Shown here: in pieces, positions 35,766 through 45,167 of the stretch
Layout of the letters: each line of letters opens with the position of its first letter
Position numbering within the stretch: the first letter of the stretch is position 1
Assembly: GCA_024276675.1 (NCBI GenBank)
Contig: JAJRWT010000026.1
Location: 1 to 57,973, forward strand
DNA: 57,973 nucleotides
Origin: Myxococcota bacterium
Lineage (GTDB): Bacteria; Myxococcota_A; UBA796; JAFGLY01
Direction of reading: 5' to 3'
Made by a program: the position numbers and the translations under genes
Notes under the pieces: model-generated
The model's input: only the letters and a program-made list of their open reading frames with translations
The model's database searches: none
What the model was told of the DNA's origin: nothing

Positions 35766-37127
35766 TCACTTGGCGACCGGAGGTGCTGGGTGCTGCGCCG
35801 CCCGGTAGGAGCGAGAACTCCCCGGCACGGCGGTTCGACACGTGTTTTCGCGCTTCTTCAGGGCCGACACCAGGTACAGCAGGGAAAGGGATGGCCTGCG
35901 CCGTACCAGGAGCTGGTGCAGGAAGTTCCTGGCTATGTTCCGCTTGCGGAAGAAATGGGCCACCACGTGCTGGAACATCTGCTCCACCTGGGCGGGCGTA
36001 AGCTTGCTGTAGCGGATGGTATTGGTGGCCTTGTCCATGTGATCCCACAACGGAAGGCCGTCGCAGAGGAGGCGCCCCTGCTGGTTCATGTCCTTGTAGA
36101 GCCGGGTGTTGGGCATGGGGGTCAACACTCCCAGGTTGAGAAACAGCGGCCTGGCCTCGTCCAGCCAGCTCTCCAGGACGCCCTGGTATTCGAGGTCGTG
36201 GGTGTCCAGACCAAGGATGAACGACGCAGCCACGGCGATGCCGAGCCCCTGGAGCCGCTGCACCACCTTCGTGTAGTCGGCCCGCAGGTTCTGGCTCTTG
36301 GAGATGGACCCCAGGCCGTCCTGGCCGATGGTCTCGAAGCCGATGAAAGCCATCCTGCAACCAGCCCGGTACAGCAGCTCGGGCAGCTCGGGCACGTCCA
36401 TGACATCGGCGGTGATCTGGGCAGCCCAGTACTTCTTGATGCCACTCCTGATGATCATGCGACAGAGTTCCCTGCGAGACTCGTAGTGCTCTTCTGTGTG
36501 GCCCAGGAAGTTGGCGTCGGAGAGGACCATCATCTTCTGTGGCACCTGCGCCAGGTCCCTCAAGATGGCCTCGTTGGGAATCACGCGGTAGGTCTTGCGG
36601 GCCAGGCTGCCCATGTAGCAAAAAGAACAACTGTTGGGGCAGCAACGCGAGGTGGAGAGCGAGGCGATCTTGTAGCCCCGGTGGATGAAACGCCGATCCG
36701 GTACCCGCAGATCGCGCAGACTGTGGTCGAAGTTGGAGATGTAGTGCCGCTGGAGGCGACCCGCCTCGAAGTCCCGGAGCAGTTCCTGCCAGACAGGTTC
36801 GGCCTCACCTTCGACTATTGCGTCGAAATGCTCCAGCGCTTCCTGGGGCATGGCCGAAACGTGCAAGCCTCCGGCCACCGTGGGGACGCCCATCTTTCGC
36901 AAGGTGGCGGCGTGGGCATAGGCCCGGTGTACGTGCCGCGGGAGCGCCGAGAACGCCACCAGGTCCGCCGTGCAGGCCCGCGGGTCGAAAGATTGGAAGT
37001 TTTCGTCCACCAGCTCCCTGTCCCAGTGGGAGGGAGTGTAGGCGGAGATGTAGGCGGGAGCCAGGGGTTGGTATTTCACCACGGCGTACTCGCGGGGATC
37101 GCCACAGTTGACCACGGTGAGCTTCAT
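35766..37127 (-). CDS. B12-binding-domain radical SAM protein
   Basis: 453 residues. The N-terminal ~140 residues look like a cobalamin-binding Rossmann domain without a clear DxHxxG motif (DLVAFSALPRHVHRAYAHAATLRKMG, VPTVAGGLHVSAMPQEAL, VEGEAEPVW, the usual GGxHxT-type end). The radical SAM core follows with CCPNSCSFCYMG. ATG 37127 has GGAGAAG 5 bases upstream and overlaps the stop of the giant activase (ATGA). The longer frame to 38711 is antisense to the activase. Enzymes of this class do methylations and ring or backbone rearrangements on unactivated carbon; the substrate here is unknown. Confidence 0.9.
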   Translation of the reverse strand: MKLTVVNCGDPREYAVVKYQPLAPAYISAYTPSHWDRELVDENFQSFDPRACTADLVAFSALPRHVHRAYAHAATLRKMGVPTVAGGLHVSAMPQEALEHFDAIVEGEAEPVWQELLRDFEAGRLQRHYISNFDHSLRDLRVPDRRFIHRGYKIASLSTSRCCPNSCSFCYMGSLARKTYRVIPNEAILRDLAQVPQKMMVLSDANFLGHTEEHYESRRELCRMIIRSGIKKYWAAQITADVMDVPELPELLYRAGCRMAFIGFETIGQDGLGSISKSQNLRADYTKVVQRLQGLGIAVAASFILGLDTHDLEYQGVLESWLDEARPLFLNLGVLTPMPNTRLYKDMNQQGRLLCDGLPLWDHMDKATNTIRYSKLTPAQVEQMFQHVVAHFFRKRNIARNFLHQLLVRRRPSLSLLYLVSALKKRENTCRTAVPGSSRSYRAAQHPAPPVAK

Positions 37128-40100
37128 GGTACTTCTCCGGAAATGGGGATTTCGGAGCCTCTTGCTGACGCGGGGACCGGGTGGACCCCAGAGACGGGCC
37201 TTCCCGCGGACAGGTGAGATTCCCGGCAAGGGTGCAGGTCTCCCAGGAAGTGAAGCATGGGGGTGATCACGGCTCCCAGGTCGCCATGCCCGTCGGCGTA
37301 GAGGTTCACGAGGGGCACACCCGCCCGGCTCAAGACTCCGTCCAAGAGGGCCTCCGAGACATAGGCAGGCTGGCAGAAGAGGGAGTTCAGGTGGACCACT
37401 GCGTCTACCTGTTGCCTGTGGATGGCCTGGAGAACCCGTCCCAGCACGCTCAATGTTTCGCCTCCCAGGGCCCACGGAACACCCAGCCGCTCCTGGATGT
37501 GACGTTCCAGCTCGTGGAAGGGTTCGTGGTGGCCTGGCAGTCCCATACCAAGGGCCGCTCGTTGGTAGCGAAGGAGGGTGGCCTTCAGCGAAAACAGCAT
37601 GGCATGGTTGGCCATCTTCCGTCCGATGGGGGTCCCCCTTGCCTGCAACAAGCGGCGATCCTGGAGACGGGCGGTCATGGTGTAGTCGGTCATCGGTGGG
37701 CTGATGACCTGCGCTCCCAGGGACTCCAGCCGACTGACCATCTGCTGGTTGAGCAGCGGGTTGAAGCGCAGAAACAGGTTCCCGGTCAGGAGGATCCGGG
37801 GGCGTGGAGCCGGATTCCGCGGGATGCGGCACAAGTGCCTCAAGGTGGGCTCCAGTGCCGGGAGCAATGCCTTCCCGGAACGCAGGGCGGTCTCCACTCG
37901 CAGCAGGCCCGCTTCCAGCAGCGCGTCGGTGCTGCCCTTGTTCCGTTCGAAGGGGCGAACGGCAAAGACGGCCCGACGGAGCAGATCCACCGCCACCACG
38001 CACTCCCACACCAGGGCGTTGGCACGGAGCGAGGCGCCGGGGAAGAAGGCGAACAGGTTGGGGGCGTAGACCTGCACATCCTGGAAACCGGCCTGGTCCA
38101 GGGCACGCCGGGTGGCCACGGGGAACTCCGGGTAGACGCAGGAGTAGCTGCACGTGGGCACGAAGACAACGGCCCCATCCCTCTCGGTGGACGACAGGTC
38201 CCGGAGCGCGGTGACGGCTCCTCCCACGATGCCGGGAATAGCCATGCACTCCCCCCCGCCAGTGTAGGACTGGCCTTCCCTGACCTGGGCGGGACCCTGT
38301 TGGTAGAATCGCAGATCGTAGCCCTGCCCGGCGAAGGCCGCCTCCCAGAGGCGACAGGCCATGTGATCGATGAGCGGCACCAGGAACACCCTCCCCCTGG
38401 ACATCCGGCTGAGCAGGGGCGTGGAGGCGAGCGTTCTGCCGCCTGGGCGCAACCCCAACGAAGGTGGTTCCTCCGGCCTGTCTCCAGCCTTCAGCGAATG
38501 CCGGGCGTGGTGATCCCTGAAGGCATCCAGGGCCGCTTCGACCCTGGTGACCAGCCCGGTGTCGGCGGCGTAGGCGTCCAACTGTACCGAGAGCCATGGC
38601 TTGCGGGTCCGTTCCATGATCTCGCGCAATCGCGGGAGCAACATGGCGTCGGGCCCGCAATCGAAGCTGGAGCAATACAGGACATACAGCCCGGCTTGGC
38701 CTGCCACCCACTCTGCCGCTGCCAGGCTGATCTTGCCGTACTGCCAGTGGGTGCCCTGGTCCGGGAGTTGGTGGGGGGCGGGCAGACGGTGGGCAGGCAG
38801 CATGTCCACCAGCAAGGCAGGGACGCCCTGGTCGTGAAGGATCTCCGCGATTCCCTGGCCAAGCACTTGATCCTGGGCAAGGTAGGGCATGCCCAGGAGC
38901 ACCACCCCGGGGCCGGAACCCGCCATGATCCCACGCAAAATGCGCTGTCCTTCATGCTCCAGGGCTCGTGTATGCCGAGCCCTGGCCTTCCTAGCAGCCA
39001 GCCATGCACGGCGGATCCGGCGCCTGCCCATTCCCGGGAGCGGCGCCATGGCTCCGTACAGGGAGTCGATGATGACACCATCACTCCGGTTCAGGGAAAC
39101 AACCGGGGAGATGAGCCTCTCCGGGTCCAGATCCGAGCGCAGCCGAAACATGGTGGGAAGGTACTGGCTCAAAAAACAGTAACATGCATCGCTGTGCTGT
39201 TGGCTCACGCGGACATCGTTGGCGGCCTGGATTCCGTCGCCCCGCACCAGGGTTGGCAGGAACAGGTAGTCGCAGGAACTTGAGAGTTCGCGGGCCTGCC
39301 CCAGGAGCATGGCGGCAGGCGCGCACATGCTGGTGCCCGCTGTTCCCCTGCCAAGGGAGAGCGTATCCATGGACGAAGTGCCCCTGACAACGGTGAAGCC
39401 CAACTCGTTCCAGAAGAGGCTCCAGAGATCCGCCTGGTCCAGCAAATGGATGGCAGCGGGGATGCCCATGCGTGGCCGCTCTTGCCCACCCATGGAGCCC
39501 CCCTTCCAAGCGCCCCTGGTGCCGCCGCCAGGGGACATCCGCCAGCGCCGGTGCAAGCGCAGCAGAGGAGAAGTGGCGTCGAGCAACTGTCCCGGCGACG
39601 GCTGGTCCAGGTCCCGACCGCAGCGCATGCCCCAGCCCTGGACGCGGCCCGCCACGTCCAGGGTGGTGATCCTGCAACGGTTGGGACAGAGCCTGCATTC
39701 TTGCTGACCGGTCTCAAGGGTGGCATTCGCGAGATCCAGGCCCACAAATGCGGAGCGACCCTTGTGCTGGCGCCGGGCCGACAAGGCGGCGCCAAGGGCA
39801 CCTGCCAGGTGGCAGAAAGGCGAGACGACAACGGGACGCCCGAGATGTTGGCGGAACGCTGCCACCAGAGCGCCGTTGAGTGCCGTGGCTCCCTGCATGA
39901 CGATTTCCTGGCCCATGGGGTAGCTGGACGCCAGCTTGTTCAGGTAGTTCTCGCAAACCGAGTGCAGCACCGCGGCCAGGATCTCAGCACGAGAGTGCCC
40001 CCGCGCCGAGAGACGGGCGACGTCCCTTTCCATGAAGGTGGTGCAGCGCTCGCTGCTGGCTGGGGCCGGCACGCCCCATGCCAGCTCCGCACAGTCCTTC

Positions 40101-41491
40101 AGTGGGACTCCCAGGCGGCGCGCCTGTTCTTCGATGAAGCTGCCGGTTCCGGCGGCGCAGGCGTGGTTCATGGTGACGTGAACCACCATGCCTCCCGAGA
40201 GCCTGGTGTACTTGCTGTCTTGACCGCCGATCTCGATGATGGTGTCTACCTCGGGGTGGAGGCGCACGGCAGCTCTGGCATGGGCGGTGATCTCGTTCAC
40301 CGCCAGGTCGAAACCGAAGGCGCGCTCCATGAGACCGCGGCCGGAACCCGTCACGCCGGCGGCGGAGATCTCCAGCCGAAGAGGCTCCGCCCATGCACGG
40401 ATGGCGCGAAACACCGCCTGGGCGGCCGCCAGGGGCCTCCCATCGGTCCAGGTGTAGAACCCTGCCACGGGCTCTTCAGAGGCATTCAACAGGATGGCCT
40501 TGGTGGACCGCGCACCCACGTCAAGCCCCAGGACCAGGGGGCCGGAGTACTTCCGATACAGCGAGACCTCCACGGCACCCAGGGACGAGGAGCGCCCCGG
40601 TGGCCTGGCGGAGCCGGAATCCGGCAGCAACGGGGGACGGCTGCAAACCTGCCTGCCGGCGCTCCTGATGTTCAAGGGCTCGCCGTTGAAGGGGTCGGCC
40701 AGCAGGGCAGCCCCCATGGCAACGGCAAGCTGGGGCCGCGGCGGGACCTTCAGTGCAAGGCCCGTTTCACGCTGCAGGGCCAGGCGCACCGATTTCAGCA
40801 GCGCGACTCCACCCAGAAACAGCAGGGGCTGGTGAGGGCTGCGCCCCTTGAGCAGAAGGTCCACGAGCCCCCGGGCCATGCTCCGGCATAGCCCCGCACA
40901 GACGGAGTCCATGGAATGGCCAGATTGGAGCAGGTGAACCGCGTCGGTCCTGGCAAAAACCCCGCATCGGGAAGCGAGCGACGGCACGGGGCCGCGGTAG
41001 GCGGCAGCAGCCGAGTCCAGCTCATCCAGGGACAGGCCCAGCCCGACGGCCTGCTGTTGCAGAAAGAGCCCGGTTCCGGCGGCGCAGGTGCCGTTGGTCG
41101 AGTGCCGGCCAACCCTCCCATTGGCGTCCAGCTCCATGAAGGCAGCTCTCTCGCCTCCCAACAACAAGAAACTCCTGCTGCCGGGCTCCGCACGAGCGCC
41201 TGCCTCCATGGCACACACCACCTGGTCCAGGGGCTGTCGATCCGGAAACAGGGAGCGAGCGCCCTCGCCTGTCACGCCCAGGCGCGTGAACCCATGGGTG
41301 GGAAGGTCCTTCAAGATGCTGCTGGTGGCTCCAGCCAGGTCCCCCTCGTGGGGAAGCCAGGCTCCGTGCAGCAGCTCCACACCGCGCAACAACACGACGG
41401 CCACCGACACGGTGCCCAGGTCCAGGCCCAGGTACAGTGGGGGATTCCCATCCATGGAAGGGATCTCTGCCGAGGCATCGGGGGGAAACAC
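37124..41491 (-). CDS. Giant double activase of the 2-hydroxyacyl-CoA dehydratase / benzoyl-CoA reductase type
   Basis: 1455 residues. Two ASKHA activase domains (BcrA/BadF/HgdC type) occur in tandem: LGLDLGTVSVAVVLLRG with TCAAGTGLF and SRCGVFARTD; then VLGLDVGARSTKAILL (about 318) with ACAAGTGSFIEEQA (about 442) and SERCTTFMERD. Both Cys that ligate the bridging Fe-S cluster are kept in both domains. A Cys motif (CRLCPNRCRI, about 597) and a long DUF2229-type region follow. Such proteins use ATP to push electrons to very low potential. Start: GTG 41491 with AGGAGAGG upstream. Neighbouring radical SAM genes are coupled to it by overlaps, so it may be part of a biosynthetic or reductive pathway not seen before. 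Confidence 0.92.
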   Translation of the reverse strand: MFPPDASAEIPSMDGNPPLYLGLDLGTVSVAVVLLRGVELLHGAWLPHEGDLAGATSSILKDLPTHGFTRLGVTGEGARSLFPDRQPLDQVVCAMEAGARAEPGSRSFLLLGGERAAFMELDANGRVGRHSTNGTCAAGTGLFLQQQAVGLGLSLDELDSAAAAYRGPVPSLASRCGVFARTDAVHLLQSGHSMDSVCAGLCRSMARGLVDLLLKGRSPHQPLLFLGGVALLKSVRLALQRETGLALKVPPRPQLAVAMGAALLADPFNGEPLNIRSAGRQVCSRPPLLPDSGSARPPGRSSSLGAVEVSLYRKYSGPLVLGLDVGARSTKAILLNASEEPVAGFYTWTDGRPLAAAQAVFRAIRAWAEPLRLEISAAGVTGSGRGLMERAFGFDLAVNEITAHARAAVRLHPEVDTIIEIGGQDSKYTRLSGGMVVHVTMNHACAAGTGSFIEEQARRLGVPLKDCAELAWGVPAPASSERCTTFMERDVARLSARGHSRAEILAAVLHSVCENYLNKLASSYPMGQEIVMQGATALNGALVAAFRQHLGRPVVVSPFCHLAGALGAALSARRQHKGRSAFVGLDLANATLETGQQECRLCPNRCRITTLDVAGRVQGWGMRCGRDLDQPSPGQLLDATSPLLRLHRRWRMSPGGGTRGAWKGGSMGGQERPRMGIPAAIHLLDQADLWSLFWNELGFTVVRGTSSMDTLSLGRGTAGTSMCAPAAMLLGQARELSSSCDYLFLPTLVRGDGIQAANDVRVSQQHSDACYCFLSQYLPTMFRLRSDLDPERLISPVVSLNRSDGVIIDSLYGAMAPLPGMGRRRIRRAWLAARKARARHTRALEHEGQRILRGIMAGSGPGVVLLGMPYLAQDQVLGQGIAEILHDQGVPALLVDMLPAHRLPAPHQLPDQGTHWQYGKISLAAAEWVAGQAGLYVLYCSSFDCGPDAMLLPRLREIMERTRKPWLSVQLDAYAADTGLVTRVEAALDAFRDHHARHSLKAGDRPEEPPSLGLRPGGRTLASTPLLSRMSRGRVFLVPLIDHMACRLWEAAFAGQGYDLRFYQQGPAQVREGQSYTGGGECMAIPGIVGGAVTALRDLSSTERDGAVVFVPTCSYSCVYPEFPVATRRALDQAGFQDVQVYAPNLFAFFPGASLRANALVWECVVAVDLLRRAVFAVRPFERNKGSTDALLEAGLLRVETALRSGKALLPALEPTLRHLCRIPRNPAPRPRILLTGNLFLRFNPLLNQQMVSRLESLGAQVISPPMTDYTMTARLQDRRLLQARGTPIGRKMANHAMLFSLKATLLRYQRAALGMGLPGHHEPFHELERHIQERLGVPWALGGETLSVLGRVLQAIHRQQVDAVVHLNSLFCQPAYVSEALLDGVLSRAGVPLVNLYADGHGDLGAVITPMLHFLGDLHPCRESHLSAGRPVSGVHPVPASARGSEIPISGEVP

Positions 41492-41535
41492 GAGCGCCTC
41501 TCCTCACGTTTGCTCCACGACTGAGGAGCCGCCCT

Positions 41536-42639
41536 TCAAGGTTTCTGGGGAAGGCGCCATGCCGCCCTGGAACCGCCGGTGGTTGAGTGTGTGCCCACCC
41601 ATCGCAGGATGGACCAATGGGAGTAGAAATACCCCATGTTGTATTGGCAGGTGGAAAGGCAGTGCTTGCTGCACTCGGTCTTCATGGCATCGAGCTGTGC
41701 GGAATCGAAACGATGCCCCCGGTAGACATCTCCCCAGTCATGCGAAGATGAGTACATACCAAAACATGGGGAAAGACTGCCGTCGATGCGAATGGCCGAC
41801 GAGTTGTGGCCTGCACGGCATGTCCAGGGCTCGTGTATTCCCCGTGCAAAGGCCTTCATGGCCTGCAAGTGGGCCACCGTGTTGATCATGTTCTGCCCGG
41901 CCCGGTTCCGCTCTGACAGGTGGTCGAGGAGATCGTCCAGTTCATCGTATTGGTGGGGAAGGATGTAGGTGTCGTTGCCGTGGTGGCGATAGTGGTGCTG
42001 GGGGATCAGCGGGGGTTCGTTGACGTGAAAGTCGATGCCGATCTTGTAGTCCGCGGCCAGTTGTACGAGTTGGCGGGCGTCTTGCAGGTTCTTGCTGGTG
42101 AGGTTCACGTTGAGGAACATCAAGAAACCGTGTCGTTCCTGTCGCTCGACCAGGGTCTGGAACTGGCTTTCGATGGTGCTGAAGGCCTTGGGAAGTCCGG
42201 GTTTTGGCTCCATGCAGTCGATGGCCAGGTTGATGGCGGCAACGCCGGCCTCTCCGACTCGGTCTACGAAGTCCTCGTCCAGCAGGAGCCCGTTGGTGGG
42301 TAGATAGACGAAAAAGCCCCTGCGCGTACCGTATCTCACCACTTCCAGGATGAAGTCCTTTCGCAACAAGGGCTCGCCGCCCATGATGGCGATGACCCGG
42401 CAACCCGTGGTATGGAGCCAGTCCATGGACCTGATGGCGGTGCCCAGAGTCATGCCCTCTACCGAGTTGTCGTACGTGTAGCAGTAGTGGCAGTTCACGT
42501 TGCACTTCCACTCCGTGAACAGGTACGACAGGACGGGCCTGAACTCTGTACTGCGCACACGTGAAGCGAGGAATGGAACTATCCACTTCTGCATGCTTCG
42601 CAGCCCGTTGGAAGCTCTGTACCTGGCGGTTCTAATCAT
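41536..42639 (-). CDS. Radical SAM/SPASM-type enzyme (first gene of the activase cluster)
   Basis: 367 residues. The core motif CNVNCHYCY is at about residue 46, followed by IAIMGGEPLLRKDF and TNGLLLDEDF. The C-terminal part has Cys in TCRAGHNSSAIRIDGSLSPCFGMY and CSKHCLSTCQYN, the pattern of a SPASM auxiliary-cluster domain, found in peptide-modifying (RiPP) and other maturases. It starts 12 bases after a possible 34-codon peptide gene and 44 bases before the giant activase start. If the peptide is real this would be a RiPP-type maturase; otherwise its substrate is unknown. Confidence 0.9.
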   Translation of the reverse strand: MIRTARYRASNGLRSMQKWIVPFLASRVRSTEFRPVLSYLFTEWKCNVNCHYCYTYDNSVEGMTLGTAIRSMDWLHTTGCRVIAIMGGEPLLRKDFILEVVRYGTRRGFFVYLPTNGLLLDEDFVDRVGEAGVAAINLAIDCMEPKPGLPKAFSTIESQFQTLVERQERHGFLMFLNVNLTSKNLQDARQLVQLAADYKIGIDFHVNEPPLIPQHHYRHHGNDTYILPHQYDELDDLLDHLSERNRAGQNMINTVAHLQAMKAFARGIHEPWTCRAGHNSSAIRIDGSLSPCFGMYSSSHDWGDVYRGHRFDSAQLDAMKTECSKHCLSTCQYNMGYFYSHWSILRWVGTHSTTGGSRAAWRLPQKP

Positions 42640-42651
42640 GATCGCTCTTTT

Positions 42652-42756
42652 TCACCCCGTAGAATCGTACGTAGCGGGGGGCATCCGGTAAATGACTGGC
42701 AGCGCCGGTTTCCGGATTGGCGCTGCCGTTGCCGGGTTCCTGGGCTGGTTCGACAT
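42652..42756 (-). CDS. Possible 34-residue peptide gene upstream of the SPASM enzyme
   Basis: A small open frame, too short for a standard call. ATG 42756 has GAGG(G) 5-6 bases upstream. The product is rich in Pro and Ala with a basic middle and Tyr residues near the end (begins MSNQPRNPATAAP, ends YDSTG). It stops 12 bases before the SPASM radical SAM start, the position of many RiPP precursor genes. Against it, a 9-bp hairpin (42698-42727) lies within the frame and I recognise no leader or core pattern. Treat as a hypothesis. Confidence 0.3.
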   Translation of the reverse strand: MSNQPRNPATAAPIRKPALPVIYRMPPATYDSTG

Positions 42757-42989
42757 GTAACCCTCAGGGTGAACTCACATGGGAAAGCAGTTCGTAGGGT
42801 ATCCTGGCGGGCAGCCTCCTTCCACGAGCACAGGACTGCCGGGCGGGATGGAGCGGCACTGGAACCCCTGGGCGAGCCCTAACACCTGGAAAAGCGCCAG
42901 GCAGTAGTGGAACTTACGCGATTAGGCTCCTGGCGGGCAGGATGGGTGATCCAGCCGGGAGGGGCCGAGCCTGGTGTGCAGGGCGTCCT

Positions 42990-44984
42990 TCACTTCGGGG
43001 CAGAGCGCTTTTCGGCCAGCTTCACCGCGGCAACTTCGTCGATGATCCCCCCGGTGAACGGAGCACGCAGCGAATCGGCGCTGTCGATCATCACGTGCTT
43101 GACGTCGGAGGGGGTCATGTCTGGAAACAGGCTGAACAGCTTGCCTGCCGTGTTGGCCGCGTTGGGAGCCGCCATGGAGGTGCCCGAGAGGGGAATCATC
43201 CGGCCGGTGGGGGAGTAGGACAGCACGTTGACACCAAGGTCATAGACCTGCACCATGTCCTTGTTGAAGTTGGTGAAGGACGCCCAGTCGCCTTCGTTGT
43301 CCACCGCCCCCACGATGAGCAGGTTGTCGTGTTCCGACTGGATGGTCACAGGGACGTCCTGGTACTCCATCACGTCGTGGTCTTCGTTTCCTGCGGCCAG
43401 CACGAAGAGGGTGTCGGGACAACCGTCGAATAGTCGTTTCCAGATGGAGCGCCGGAACTCCTGGATCTTCACGGCGCGGTCGTGGATGAGGTCCAGGTCC
43501 AGTTCCGGAGTGAGCTGGCCGTTTTCGTCGCGCTTGCCGTAGGCCGGCATGTCGGGCTGGAACACATCCCTTTCCTTGGCCAGGACGGCCTCCTGGTACT
43601 CCACCGTGAATCCCAGGGAGGCGTTGAGCACCCTCACCTGGTGGTCGTTGATCCATTTGATGAGTTCCTGGATGCTCTCACGCTCCCAGCGCAGCTCCTG
43701 GTCCGACGGTCCCCGTTCATGGTATATGCGGCCCTCCCCGGTCCATGAAAAGCGGAACGAGGCGACACTGGCCCAACGGTTACCGGCGGTGGCCAGTCCC
43801 GCCACGTGGGTCCCGTGGGCCCACTCGCCGATACGCCCCATGTTCAGGTCGAATTCTTTTTGCTCCTCCACGGAGGACAGGCTGGCGATCTTTTCGATGA
43901 AGGCCTGGGATTCGGGGGACTCCTTGCCCGCGCGGCGATCAAAGGCGCCGATGATGTAGGTCTCATACTCCTTCACCAGGTCGGGCGGAAGCTGCTCAAC
44001 CTGGTCCAGGTTGCTGTGCTGGTGGCGGGTCTTGGGATCCCAGTCCCACACCAGGCCGCTCAGGTCGTCGATGAGGCCATTGCCGTCGTTGTCCAGGCCG
44101 TCCGGACGCTCCCCCGGGTTTTCGTACATGTTGTAGCGCATGGTGTCCACGCCCGAGTCGAAGATCCCCATCACCACGGGATTGGCCTGTTCCACGCGGG
44201 TTTCCATGTCCACGGTCCTGAAGCGATATGGATGGGGGTTGGTCGCCTTGGCCTGGGCGTACAGCTCGTCGTACACCGCCTTCCAGGTGTCCAGGTTCTG
44301 CCAGATGCCCTTCATGATGTAGTGGATGCGCAGCCACGAGCCCGCGGATTCCGGGCTCATGGGGTAGGTCTTCATGTTTTCTATGGCCGAGCTGTACATG
44401 GAGGGCAGTTCCTGGTCCCGCTCCGTCTCGGCTGCCTGGAACAAGGATTGGAGAGTGCCCGTGGAGGTGAAGAAGCGCTTGGCCGGCAGCTTGCCCAGGA
44501 CCGACCCGATGGCCGACTCCTGCGCCTTCCGCCCCGAGGCGGCGCTGGAGAGTATAAGGGACAGCGTAATGTTGCCCTGGTAGATGACCTTGGGGTTGAT
44601 GTTGGCCCTGGGATCACGCAGCAGCTCCACCGTGGACCTGGCCAGATCCATGTCGCCTTTTGCCAGGATGACCGGCACGTACTTCCAGATGGCCTCGTTG
44701 GCCTTGCCATTCAGGGGCTGTGGAAGACTGCGGGGGTTGCGGGCGTAGTCGGGCAGATCGCTCAATTTCAGCCAGGGGCAACCTTCTTCCAGGTCGCGCT
44801 CCACATCGGCGGTCACCATGTCCACCAGGGCAGCCTCCAGGCCGTCGCCAAGATCCCAGGTGGGATCCGTAGAGGCCGGAGCCTGGGATTCGGCTGCGGG
44901 TTCATCGGCCAGAGAAGACGACGGATGAAACCCGATGGAAAGAAAGAGTGAAACCACCAGGAGCATCGACGGTGAGGGGCGCAT
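42990..44984 (-). CDS. Subtilisin-like (S8) secreted protease
   Basis: 664 residues with an N-terminal signal peptide (MRPSPSMLLVVSLFLSIGFHPSSSLA). A long helical prodomain-like region of ~230 residues precedes the protease domain: Asp in GIFDSGVD, His in WAHGTHVAGLA, Ser in LSGTSMAAPNAA. An acidic stretch with a short DNDGNGLIDD-type Ca loop lies near the Asp. There is no C-terminal anchor, so unlike the other S8 protease in this window it should be released or periplasmic. The ATG at 44984 has GGAGG 4 bases upstream. It is separate from the radical SAM cluster by a 350-bp gap that holds a 13-bp direct repeat. Confidence 0.9.
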   Translation of the reverse strand: MRPSPSMLLVVSLFLSIGFHPSSSLADEPAAESQAPASTDPTWDLGDGLEAALVDMVTADVERDLEEGCPWLKLSDLPDYARNPRSLPQPLNGKANEAIWKYVPVILAKGDMDLARSTVELLRDPRANINPKVIYQGNITLSLILSSAASGRKAQESAIGSVLGKLPAKRFFTSTGTLQSLFQAAETERDQELPSMYSSAIENMKTYPMSPESAGSWLRIHYIMKGIWQNLDTWKAVYDELYAQAKATNPHPYRFRTVDMETRVEQANPVVMGIFDSGVDTMRYNMYENPGERPDGLDNDGNGLIDDLSGLVWDWDPKTRHQHSNLDQVEQLPPDLVKEYETYIIGAFDRRAGKESPESQAFIEKIASLSSVEEQKEFDLNMGRIGEWAHGTHVAGLATAGNRWASVASFRFSWTGEGRIYHERGPSDQELRWERESIQELIKWINDHQVRVLNASLGFTVEYQEAVLAKERDVFQPDMPAYGKRDENGQLTPELDLDLIHDRAVKIQEFRRSIWKRLFDGCPDTLFVLAAGNEDHDVMEYQDVPVTIQSEHDNLLIVGAVDNEGDWASFTNFNKDMVQVYDLGVNVLSYSPTGRMIPLSGTSMAAPNAANTAGKLFSLFPDMTPSDVKHVMIDSADSLRAPFTGGIIDEVAAVKLAEKRSAPK

Positions 44985-45094
44985 GTGTCCTCCGTTTGAA
45001 ACTACTTGTTGAAGCGTTGTTCCTTTTCACAAGGCGCCCGCCGTCAGGCCACTGTTTTTTTTAATGGGCAGGAAATCCAGTCTGGGGATGGAGA

Positions 45095-45123
45095 CAAAAA
45101 ATGGCCCCCTCGCTGAGGGAGCC
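45095..45123 (-). terminator. Rho-independent terminator of the small secreted protein gene
   Basis: Read on the minus strand: GGCTCCCTC-AGC-GAGGGGGCC stem followed by ATTTTTTG. It ends 44 bases after the stop of the 88-residue protein at 45168, so it closes that gene. Confidence 0.75.
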
Positions 45124-45167
45124 TGATGGTCGGTGAGATGTTTCGGGACAGTACCGCGTTCTACCGT

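Noticed and set aside
37128..38711. An extension that would make the B12 radical SAM gene 981 residues long
   Set aside because: The extra part is a shadow of the giant activase in another frame. ATG 37127 has a good ribosome site and forms an ATGA overlap.
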